Source of the DNA: Reclinomonas americana ATCC 50394
Lineage: Eukaryota > Jakobida > Jakobea > Jakobida
Assembly: GCA_048213135.1 (NCBI GenBank)
Contig: PS015149.1
Coordinates: 44,011 to 83,099 of the forward strand
Length of the DNA: 39,089 nt
Direction of reading: 5' to 3'
Within the stretch, counting starts at the first letter, position 1. Each line of letters starts with the position of its first letter. Under the pieces are notes generated by a model, which made no database searches, was not told where the DNA came from, and worked only from the letters and a program-made list of their open reading frames with translations. The position numbers and the translations under genes are program-made. This document shows positions 28,466 through 39,089 of this stretch, in pieces.

Positions 28466-28493
28466 CTGCGGAAAAAGGAGAGTGCATTCATCA

Positions 28494-29000
28494 ACATCCA
28501 AGGTCTGTATCATCGCCAAACACGTGCGTGTTCTACGAGATTAAGCAGAATTGCGAGGACAACGAGAATGAGAGAGGAAAGGGAGCGAGAAAACGAAGAG
28601 AAGCGAGAGGGGGAGTCCACATTCAAGGTCTGCGATACACTCGCAAATATCTCGACACACGTGCGTGCTCTTTGCTCTTCACACCACGACGAAGCAGCGT
28701 TGAGTGGAGAGAGATAAAGAGAGAGAAGAGAAGAGAAGACAAAAGAGGAGAGCACAGTCATCACGTCAAGACGACCACACTCAAGGTCTGTATCTCTGCC
28801 GAAAATGTCTCCAGACAAGTGCGTGCTCTTCGCTCTTCACACCATGACGACGCAGCGTTGAGGGGAGAGAGAGAGAGGGAGAGAAGAGAAGAGAGGAGGA
28901 GAGCACAGTCACGTCTAGACCACACTAAATATCTGTACTCTCTCGCGAGCATCTCAACACACGCGCGTGTTCTTCCCTGTCAACAACGGGATCAATCAGA
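28494..29000. repeat. Diverged tandem repeat, about 125-160 bp unit, in SMU1 intron 4
   Basis: Four degenerate copies share the order AAGGTCTG(T/C), a CTCGC-like word, an ACACGTGCGTG(T/C)TCTT box, CACACCACGACGA, GTTGAGTGGAGAG and a purine-rich GAGAAGAG tail. Copies begin near 28499, 28626, 28784 and 28924. They lie in the intron between exons 4 and 5. Confidence 0.75.
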
Positions 29001-29115
29001 GTTGAGTGGAGAGCGAATGGGAGACCAAGAGAAGACTTTCTCGCGCATTAAGCAAGCACGACGACGAGAGGAAAAGAGACCAATACGAAGTATTCAGGCC
29101 AGATGCAACTGTCTT

Positions 29116-29808
29116 NNNNNNNNNNNNNNNNNNNNNNNNNNNNNNNNNNNNNNNNNNNNNNNNNNNNNNNNNNNNNNNNNNNNNNNNNNNNNNNNNNNNN
29201 NNNNNNNNNNNNNNNNNNNNNNNNNNNNNNNNNNNNNNNNNNNNNNNNNNNNNNNNNNNNNNNNNNNNNNNNNNNNNNNNNNNNNNNNNNNNNNNNNNNN
29301 NNNNNNNNNNNNNNNNNNNNNNNNNNNNNNNNNNNNNNNNNNNNNNNNNNNNNNNNNNNNNNNNNNNNNNNNNNNNNNNNNNNNNNNNNNNNNNNNNNNN
29401 NNNNNNNNNNNNNNNNNNNNNNNNNNNNNNNNNNNNNNNNNNNNNNNNNNNNNNNNNNNNNNNNNNNNNNNNNNNNNNNNNNNNNNNNNNNNNNNNNNNN
29501 NNNNNNNNNNNNNNNNNNNNNNNNNNNNNNNNNNNNNNNNNNNNNNNNNNNNNNNNNNNNNNNNNNNNNNNNNNNNNNNNNNNNNNNNNNNNNNNNNNNN
29601 NNNNNNNNNNNNNNNNNNNNNNNNNNNNNNNNNNNNNNNNNNNNNNNNNNNNNNNNNNNNNNNNNNNNNNNNNNNNNNNNNNNNNNNNNNNNNNNNNNNN
29701 NNNNNNNNNNNNNNNNNNNNNNNNNNNNNNNNNNNNNNNNNNNNNNNNNNNNNNNNNNNNNNNNNNNNNNNNNNNNNNNNNNNNNNNNNNNNNNNNNNNN
29801 NNNNNNNN
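29116..29808. other. Assembly gap, right border of the reversed contig
   Basis: A run of 693 N between SMU1 intron sequence and the region upstream of the helicase gene. Confidence 0.95.
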
Positions 29809-30054
29809 AGCCCGTGAGTGTGTCTATCTCACTCTCTCTCTCTCATGTGCTTGTGTCTGCTTGTCTGACTGCCTGTGTGAAAAAAACAGATCACGAGTTG
29901 TCCCTCCTGTCAAGTGCGTTCTCTCCACTGCGTGTCTGCACTCCGCTGCTCACATTGTGTGTGTGAAAAGGCCGACATTGAGCAGCGCGGATGACTGGAG
30001 TGGTCAGTAGAGATCCATTGGTTGCGTGAAACCGTGTTGTGCTTCAATTCGAAC
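29809..30054 (+). other. Upstream region of the helicase gene
   Basis: 246 bases between the gap and the first ATG. They contain a short CT tract and a poly-A hexamer but no supported gene; a promoter is expected here. Confidence 0.4.
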
Positions 30055-33000
30055 ATGAACATGTCGCGATGTACAGTGTCGTCCCGTTTCGAGAGTCCGG
30101 CTCGCGCAACACCGCCCTCGCATGCCAGTTGCGCTGAGCTGTTTGCTTAGTTGCACTCACGTTGTATGAGTGGTGGCGATATGATTGTTTTTCGCAGTTT
30201 CCGATGGCATCGGAGCGGCCGACAAGGCAGCCGTGCACGTGTCCAGGACTGCAGAGCGACCGATGGTCCCGCGAGCTGTTCTTCCGCCTCCACCTCCACC
30301 AGCACTTCCTCCAGCTCCTCCTCCTCCTCCTCCTCTTGCACCAGCAGCTCCGCCGAACCACGGCTGCCTGTCCACGTCGGCCGTCACGGCGCCGTATCGC
30401 CGACTGTTTCCGTACGGTACCTTCAATCGAGTGCAGACCGCGTGCTTCCAGACCGTCTACAACAGCGACGAGAACATGGTCATCAGTGCACCGACAGGCA
30501 GCGGCAAAACCGTGCTCTTTGAGCTGGCCATGGTGCGCGAGTTGGAAAAGGTGGCCTCGGCAGCGGCGGGAAGTGGCAACGGCTACGGTGGCGGCAGTGG
30601 CGGCGCCGGCGGCGGCGCCCACTCGCAGCGCAAGATGGTGTACATTTCGCCGCTCAAGGCGCTGTGCCAAGAGAAGGCCCGCGACTGGACCGAGAAATTT
30701 GCGCCGTTGGATGTGTGCTGTTGCGTCGATTTGTGTCCCTCTGTGTGCATGAGGGAGAGGAAGTGCATCTCACTCGGCGGGGATATGAGCAGGCCGTGAG
30801 CTGACTGGCGACTCGACCGAGGGCGACTTTTCGGTGATCCGCGAGGCCGACATTATTGTGACGACCCCGGAAAAGTGGGATAGCGTTACTCGCCGCTGGC
30901 GTGACAACCGTGGCCTGCTGCAGCGTGTGGCACTCGTGATGATCGACGAGGTCTGCATGATCGCTGGGTGCGGGTTTCCATTGTGCGCATCTCACCGTCG
31001 TGCTGCAAGCTGCACTTGCTGAACGAGGATCGTGGAGCAACGCTGGAGGCCGTGGTTAGCCGACTGAAAACGATGCAGCGACTGGAGGCCGACTGTCGTG
31101 TCCGCTTTGTCAGCGTGTCTGCCACCATCCCGAACATTGAGGATCTGGCCGTGTGGCTTGGCGTTGGACAGCTCGGCGTGAATATGTAAGTGGTGCAAGG
31201 CCCTGGCTTTTGACGACCAGGTGCACTCACTCGCCAACATCGCAGATTCGGTGACGACTACCGTCCGTGCAAGCTGGAGACACACGTTGTCGGCTACGCC
31301 GAGCAGAAGGGTCGCACTGACTTTCTGTTCGAGAGCAACCTCAACTACAAGCTGCTTGACATCATTCTGCGGTACTCGGACGGCAAGCCGACTCTGGTCG
31401 TTGCGTGTTGCTGGGTAGTCGCGAACTCGTCCCTGGTCACAGTCTCTGAAGGAAGACAGCGTGCAGTTTTGTAGCACTCGCCGAGGCACCAGCGATGCCG
31501 CGAAGCGCATCGTGGCACAGGCGGCTGAGCGCTCACGTGTGTCGCCATTCATCAGCGACTCGGCACAAGCGCAGCGGTATGTGTGGCGGCCTGTGTTATC
31601 TCTGTGATTCACTTTCTTCTCACACGCATGTGCGACAGGCTAATGGCCGCCAGTCGTCGGCTCTCCGACAAGGTCCTGAAAGGTCGGAGATGTCACGTGC
31701 TATCCTCCTTCACAGCTGGCGCTTACAGCGTGAGTGTCGACAGACACGGTGCCGAATGCTGTGGCCTTTCATCACGCCGGATTGGAACCACCGGATCGCC
31801 GACTGGTCGAGGAGCTCTTTATGTGTGGTGACGTGCGCGTTGTGTGCACCACGTCCACACTGTTGCGTTCCACTTCCTTCCTTGTGAATTGTCAACCTCT
31901 CAAATGCCTCACACCGTTGCAGTGCCCAGGGTGTCAATCTGCCAGCCCGTCTCGTGGTTGTGCGCGGCACGCTGGTGTAGTTGAGTTGCTCCCCGTCTCC
32001 TCCTCCATTTCTGCGACGTCACCTGAATCGGCATGCAGCAAGGACAACCACTACGAGGAGGCGTCGCCCATGTCGGTGTTGCAGATGATTGGAAGAGCTG
32101 GACGACCGCAGTTTGATGACCGTGGAGTGGCAGTCATCATGACCAAATCGTCGCAGCAGTCGCGCTGGGAAATGGCACTGCATGGCTCCGATCCGGTGGA
32201 GAGTCAGTTGCGTCGCACTTGGAGTTGGTTTGTATCCTAATCGATGCTCACTGGCCGACACAGCTTGGCCACCTCGATTCCGGAGCACCTCAACTCGGAA
32301 ATCGTGCTGGGCACCATCACCTCCACGCGGGTGGCCGTCGACTGGCTCAAGTCCACCTTTCTGTACGTGCGCATGCGTCGCAATCCAGTACATTACGGGC
32401 TCAAGGCCACCATCACTGCTGAGGAACTGGACGAGTATCTGCGCGGTGCGTTTTCGTGGTGGAGTTCTTTTGTTTTCGCTGGCCACGCTGCTCATCCTTC
32501 CCCGGTGCAGGCTTGTGCACCACCGTGCTGGATGACCTGGCCTCGCATTCCCTCATTCGCATCGACCCCGACACGGGCACAGTGTCGGCGCTGGGTAAGT
32601 CACTGCGTGATGTTGTGCATGTCTCGGAGTCCTCACTCGCGATCGCAGACATTGGGCGAGCCATGGCGCGCTACTATGTGCGCTTCGGCACCGTCAAGCA
32701 CATTGTGGAAAGCGATCCCGGCGGCCAGTTGGATGCCCTTCTCTCGGTTCTCGCCCGCGCAGAGGAGTTTAGCGAGACGTGCAAGATCCGCACTGGTGAC
32801 AAGAAGCACTTGAATGCGCTGAACACCTCCAAGGAGCACAAGCTGCGCTTTCCTGTCGATGGTCGCATCAAGACCACCGAGGACAAGGTCAGCGTGCTCG
32901 TGCAGGTTTGTTCTGCATCAGCGCTTGTCTTCTCCGCCGAAGGAAAGGCTCATCAGTTGCGTGCACAAAAAGGCCACGCTGGCGGGCTTGGCGGTCGACG

Positions 33001-35499
33001 ACTGGTCTCTGCGGCAGGATGTGACGTACATTTTCACCGGCGGTGCGTTGTCATCTGTTCGTGCGCGAGTCCATGTGCCCACGTCTTGTTTCTCATTGTT
33101 TCTGCTTCAGCTCCTCGCATTTGTCGACTGCTGGCGGCGGTAATGTCGTCGAAGCGCCGTTTTCTCGACATTCGCAACGCCGTGCTGCTGTTGCGTGGAT
33201 TACCCCCGTTGATCCTTCGCCGCACGACCGTGGCTCATGTGTCGCGTTTGTGGGTGTTGCAGATCCAAAGCAGTCGCCGCTCGCATGTGGGAGAACAGTC
33301 CGCATGTCATGCGCCAGCTCGACAAGATCGGTCCCGTCCTCGGCAACAATTTGGTGACCGCCGGTGTCACCTCCTTCCATAAGCTGCTGGATATGGAGGC
33401 TGGCAAGATTGAATTGGTGAGTGGACGTGCTTCCATCAAGAGAGGCAGTATAGTTTTCATTGATGCGCGTGCAGGTCTGCAATCGCCACCCGCCGTTCGG
33501 TGCACAACTGCGAGCCACGGTGGCGTCCATTCCAGTGTACGATCTTGATGTTGCGTCGATTCATGAATGTCAGTGCTCCTCCATTCCCACTCACGCTGCT
33601 CGAGCTCACAGTTTCACCGTGCCGGCGTGTCGACAACGGCGACCAAGAAACTGTCGTTTGTGGCCCGCCTCACACCACGTGCCTTTGGCGGTGGTGGTGC
33701 TGGTGGAGGTGAAGGCGGTGGCAGTAGCAGCGGCCCGGCACAGACGCACAACCTGGTGCTGCTGATTGGTGATGAGCTGGGAGAGCTGTTTTATGAGGAA
33801 CGATTTCGGTGCGGTGATCTCTCACACAGTTGACAATTTAATAGTGGTCTCATTCTTTGACTGCAGGTGCACGTTATCGAGCTCACCAGTGTCGATCAAC
33901 ATTGACATTCCACTTGGCATGCACGGAGATGTGACGGCGTATCTACTCAGCGAGGATTACGGTCCGTGACTCCTCACTGTGAAGATTGATGTGGGCGTGT
34001 GTGTTGACGAAACTCTTGCTTGCTTGTTGCGCAGTCGGTATGGACGCCGACTCGGTGTACAAGGGTCTGCCGCGCGTTCCGCTGCCTCTATCAGAGCGTC
34101 CCACTGACGAGCAGGGGAAACCGAGCAAGGGCAAGGGTGCTGCTGCCAAGAAGGGTGTGTGAGCGACAACGGCGGGAAGCGAAGCATGATTGTATCTCAT
34201 AATCCATGTGACGCGAGCAGGCAAGAAGGCAACAGCAGCAGCTGCGGCAAGTGGTGCAACGGATTCGTCCAAGGCCGTATCGCCGGCGACACCATCGTCT
34301 TCCGCAGCTTCCTCCAGCAGCAAGAAGGTGCTCAGTCTCCGCCTTCCCTTTTGTCATATTCTGTGCTCATTCCTGTTCGCCAGGAGCGTGACATGCTGCA
34401 GATGCTCCGCGAGAGGACTGTTGCACCGCTTGCCACTGAGCTGTTGCGTGACCTTTTTTTCGTTTTCCGCGGCACGCTATACCTCACTGAGCTGACTCGT
34501 GTGGGAGCAGTGAACTGGACAGCGACTTGGACTCGTTCCTCTCCAGTTTCCCGATTCCTCCGCCCCCTCCACCACCACCGCCGGCATTGCCTGTGCATGC
34601 TTGGGGTGCGTACGCGTCGACAGCTACGTTGCCACTGCGCAAGTCAGACAACGAGTTCGACATTGACGACTCGTTCGACCAGGAGCTGGCGACTCTCCCG
34701 ATGCCGTTGCGTCGCGTTTTGTTGAGTCCACGTTGTGTCACGCACTCACGAGTGGCGAACAGAATTCCTCGCACGCAACGTGCACTGGCTCCTCCTCTGC
34801 CGCCACCCCGGCCACCGCCGCCGCCGCCGTCTTCCGTCGGATACCACGACGATTTCGACGACAGTATGGACGCGCTGCTGGCCAGTGTTCCGCTGCCGTT
34901 GCGTGCGGGCAGCGGCGACTGAGTCAACAAGCAATACCCAAGGCACTGACTCGATCCTGCTCTCCAGTACTCGCAGGATGCCCGTCGCTGCCACTCCCAG
35001 TCGCCAGAGATCCTCGGCAAGCACCACAACGATAACGACCACTCATGTCGCACATGCACCTCCTGCTGCTGACCGTGAACGAGTGACCATGCAGCCGCGT
35101 CGTGTTGCGTACTCTCACGCCCCTTTCACTGCTGCTTCGTCTGGCAAGGTCCGCTTATCACCACCACCACCACCACATCACATGCAGCCACTCCTGCGCA
35201 ACAACCTGTCGGAGATGCTGCAGCGCATTCCCACCAGCATTCCGCTCGTCGACCAGCACACTGTCACCAGCGCCGGAACCACTCAGTTTACAGCCTCCGA
35301 TCCCGAACGGTTTGCCGCCCACTCCCTGTACCGCCTTCTCAGTCCGCATCTGAACGCAACGCCACACAGCAGTACGCCTTCGACAGCAGCCAGAACCGGA
35401 CCCCCGCCCGTGCGTCTCTTCTCCGCTGCGTTCCCACTGACCATCGATGCGATGCTGTCGCCCCCGTCTAAGGTGCGCCACATTGGAGGCCGCCAGTGA
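30055..35499 (+). CDS. HFM1: MER3/HFM1-like Ski2-family DNA helicase with long repeat-bearing tail
   Basis: Twenty-five exons fit in phase: 30055-30127, 30198-30719, 30793-30950, 31010-31185, 31246-31399, 31467-31576, 31639-31682, 31744-31861, 31923-31979, 32039-32206, 32264-32445, 32511-32594, 32649-32905, 32943-33042, 33111-33189, 33263-33416, 33475-33549, 33612-33808, 33867-33961, 34035-34154, 34221-34327, 34384-34442, 34511-34705, 34763-34897, 34968-35499; 1,316 residues. A Pro-rich N-terminus precedes FPYGTFNRVQ, Walker A APTGSGKT (122-129), TTPEKWDS, a DELH box (250-253), SVSATIPN, KPTLVFCSTR, AFHHAGL, AQGVNLPARLV and QMIGRAGRPQFD. Then come the winged-helix and Sec63-like region, with WENSPHVMRQLDKIG and NRHPPFG as in HFM1. 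HFM1/MER3 unwinds recombination intermediates and promotes meiotic crossovers. The tail from about residue 970 is low-complexity and carries repeated acidic-hydrophobic motifs. Ten of 24 introns start GTTGCG. Confidence 0.92.
34511..34897 (+). repeat. Duplicated exon motif in the helicase tail
   Basis: Exons 34511-34705 and 34763-34897 both start in phase 2, hold a proline run, and end in an acidic-hydrophobic motif (DDSFDQELATLPMP and DDSMDALLASVPLP) immediately followed by a GTTGCG donor. A related copy, DSDLDSFLSSFPIP, opens the first exon. Confidence 0.8.
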
Positions 35500-35577
35500 C
35501 TCCAATCACAACAATGAAGCAAAGGCAAGCAGACAGAAGCTGTCGGTCCTGTCCTTCCGTGGCTGGTTTTTCTTTTC

Positions 35578-37044
35578 ATGTCATCGGTGGAGAGCGAAGT
35601 GGCCGAGCAAGTGCGGCAAGTGAGTGCGGGCGAGGAGGTGCGCGCTGTGATCAACTCATGGCTGCGCAGATACAACCACGAGGGCAGAAGTTGCAAAAAA
35701 ACACAGAAATGCATCTCCCACCCCCTCACAAGGTCGATGTGACTCACAACTTTCATCTTCTTCTCCCATTCTCCAGTGATCACGCATCTACGTATGGGAG
35801 GAGGTCGTCTGCACATTCCCTGGTCGCAGCATGACAAGTTTGTGCGTGATTACGCGGCAATCGCGCAGGCACTGCAAGAGAGACAACTGTTGTGTGATGT
35901 CGAGAGCAATCCGCTGGATGTGGTGGAGATGACTGTGCACCATCGGTTGCGTGGGGGATGGAGAAGGGAGGGAGAAGGGAGGGAGAAAGGAGGGAGAAAG
36001 GAGGAGAAGAGAGAAGGAGGACGGGACAAGGGGAGAGGAAGGGAGAGAGCAGAGGGAGAGAAAGGAGGGAGAAGAGAGGGAGAAGGAAGGGAGAAGGGGA
36101 GGAGAAGGGAGGGATAAATGGCAGGCAGAGACAAACACTGCCTTTGGAGATCAGGGGAGAAACTGAGAAGGCGTTTCTCTGCTGCCCTTTCCTTGCTTTC
36201 CCCTTCTGTCGCTGACTTGTGCGACTGGCCTTGTTATTGACTCGCAGTGCGCTGTATCGCTTGGTGGTCGATGGTGAGTCGCTGTGAGTCACAGTTTCTG
36301 ACATCCTCCCGCCTCATGTTGTCTTCGACAGTCGATCTGTACTTTGAGCTGAGCTCGGGCGAGTCACCGACGAGGCACTGGACGCTGGAGCACGCGCATC
36401 AGCTGGCGCAGGAGTGCGTGGCGCTGTTGCAGGAGGAGGGCAGCGCGGTAGACACCTCGCAGGTGTTGTGCCTGTCACGACCGGATCCGTACCTCATGCT
36501 GCGCGCGCAGCATTTCCCACCGCGCATGGGCCGCGATGGGTTCCACTTGGTGTTTCCGCACGTGTACATGAGCAAGGAGGCGCAGGGCGCGTTCGAGGAA
36601 CGTCTCGTGCACCGGCTGCATGCGGAGGTACGAGATTTCTGGAGTGACATTCCGCTGTGGACGAGTGGCGGCAAGAAGCAGAAGCACCAACAACGGCCAC
36701 GGTCGGCATCTGCAGGTGAATCGTCATCATCATCACCGACTGCGGGTTCCGCGGCAGTGGTCGCGCGTCGTGGCGTGGATGTGTGGCGGCGGACGGTGGA
36801 TGTGATTTTGTCGGGAGCGAATGGTGTGCTGCTGCCGGGTTCCGTAAAGTGCCGCAAGCACGGGCAAGTGTGCGCGCCGTACACATGTACAGCGGTGTGG
36901 ACGGGCGCCGGTGCCGCTGAGTTGCTGCCGGAACCGTCGCTGCCGTCCATGGAGGAGACAGTGCTTCTGTGTCACATTTACGGTGACCGCGTACCGGAAG
37001 AAGAGGAGGGAAGGGAAGAGGACGACGAAGACGTGGCTAGGTAA
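35578..37044 (+). CDS. Primase-like (AEP) protein resembling the N-terminal domain of large-DNA-virus D5-type primases
   Basis: Four exons fit in phase: 35578-35689, 35777-35945, 36248-36273 and 36332-37044 (TAA), 339 residues. The second exon encodes GGGRLHIPWSQHDKFVRDYA, like the 'P.S.H..F...Y' segment that opens viral D5-type primase domains. Exons 3-4 create RLVVDVDLYFE, a hhhDhDhh catalytic motif of archaeo-eukaryotic primases. RDGFHLVFP follows at the expected distance with the motif II histidine, and SGANGVLLPGS plus CAPYTCTAVW lie where viral members have G..L.GS..P....Y. It ends in an acidic tail with no SF3 helicase domain, so it is a stand-alone primase-like domain. Function is inferred: primer synthesis, damage-tolerant priming, or a degenerate relic. 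The introns, one with a GTTGCG donor, show it is host-resident. PrimPol is the main alternative. Start ATG 35578 is the nearest in-frame ATG and lies 78 bases after the helicase stop. Confidence 0.62.
35950..36116 (+). repeat. Purine-only (GGGAGAAG-type) tract in the primase-like gene intron
   Basis: The 302-bp intron 35946-36247 is filled with degenerate GGGAGA/GGAGAAG words, almost all purine on this strand for about 165 bases. Confidence 0.9.
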
Positions 37045-37276
37045 ACACACAATAATGTTCCTTTGCTTACATCCGAGGAAACAAAAAAAGGAGGTTGTGC
37101 CACATGTCACTGCAGCTGCTGCATCCCATCACGAGGAGGGACGCGACCCAATAATAGAGACAGAAAAACACCACCACCACCGCCCTCGCGGGATAAAAGA
37201 GACTGGAAAACGTGCTTGACGAGGGCCGGCGGCGACCAACAGACGTGACCCCACAAAAAAAGGCGCAACCGGCTGA
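37045..37276. other. Convergent 3' intergenic region
   Basis: 232 bases between the stops of the primase-like gene and GDH. They contain A-rich stretches and a CAC run but no open frame of note. Confidence 0.5.
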
Positions 37277-39077
<1,801 letters not shown>

Positions 39078-39089
39078 CTGGTGTGAGGG

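Larger units (their letters stand above)
27472..29115 (-). other. Contig placed in reverse orientation (probable scaffolding error)
   Basis: This piece is bounded by gaps on both sides. It carries exons 5-7 of SMU1 on the minus strand, while exons 1-4 are on the plus strand just left of the gap. If turned round, exon 4 (ending DGQVK, phase 0) joins exon 5 (starting VWKV, phase 0) with no residue lost and the whole protein is 516 residues, close to the 513 of human SMU1. Confidence 0.88.

Noticed and set aside
28494-29000. CRISPR-like array
   Set aside because: Units are long, degenerate and have no constant repeat with variable spacers; the locus is an intron in a eukaryote.
32595-32648. In-frame reading through the 54-base intron of the helicase
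   Set aside because: It has no stop and a length divisible by three, but gtaagt and tcgcag are good sites and removal gives the compact SALGDIGRAMARYY expected in Ski2-family helicases.
34606-34643. Extra intron in the helicase tail starting gtgcgt
   Set aside because: No acceptor gives a reasonable length and the frame is open and motif-bearing through it.

Overview
This is a eukaryotic window. It is GC-rich, almost every gene is cut by short introns (mostly 50-100 bp), and none of it looks like an operon. I did not identify the species. A free-living, intron-rich protist or similarly compact eukaryote is the best guess. The genes include a spliceosome factor (SMU1), a meiotic DNA helicase (MER3/HFM1), a tubulin polyglutamylase of the TTLL family, a TACC-like coiled-coil protein and a glutamate dehydrogenase. 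Seven assembly gaps (runs of N) are present, several of them at microsatellites.

Layout. 47-12547 (+): the last 22 visible exons of a giant Ser/Thr/Gly-rich repeat protein (about 3,200 residues visible) whose repeats and C-terminal domain look like bacterial or viral fibre proteins. 12638-13586 (-): a coiled-coil protein with an unresolved 5' part. 13561-14093 (+): a doubtful divergent gene. 14874-15665 (+): an intronless protein with an N-terminal dual-acylation signal. 16043-21024 (-): a TACC-like gene. 21489-24910 (-): a TTLL5-like polyglutamylase, complete in seven exons. 25330-26671 (+) and 27654-28465 (-): the two halves of one SMU1 gene; the second half lies on a contig that appears to be scaffolded backwards. 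30055-35499 (+): an HFM1/MER3-like helicase in 25 exons. 35578-37044 (+): a small protein resembling the primase domain of large DNA viruses, in four exons. 37277-39077 (-): the C-terminal six exons of glutamate dehydrogenase, running off the right edge.

Two features cut across genes. First, by my count about 27 of 75 introns start with GTTGCG, usually GTTGCGT, a donor one base out of register with the GTGCGT class used by other introns here. Applying this rule fixes the reading frames of several genes. Second, two genes suggest contact with prokaryotes or giant viruses: the fibre-like giant protein and the primase-like protein. Both carry spliceosomal introns with the local donor type, so they belong to the host genome and are not contamination.

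The TTLL and TACC genes are neighbours on one strand and both concern microtubules. SMU1 and the TTLL gene are divergent and share a short intergenic region. No tRNA, rRNA, CRISPR array or intact transposon was seen.
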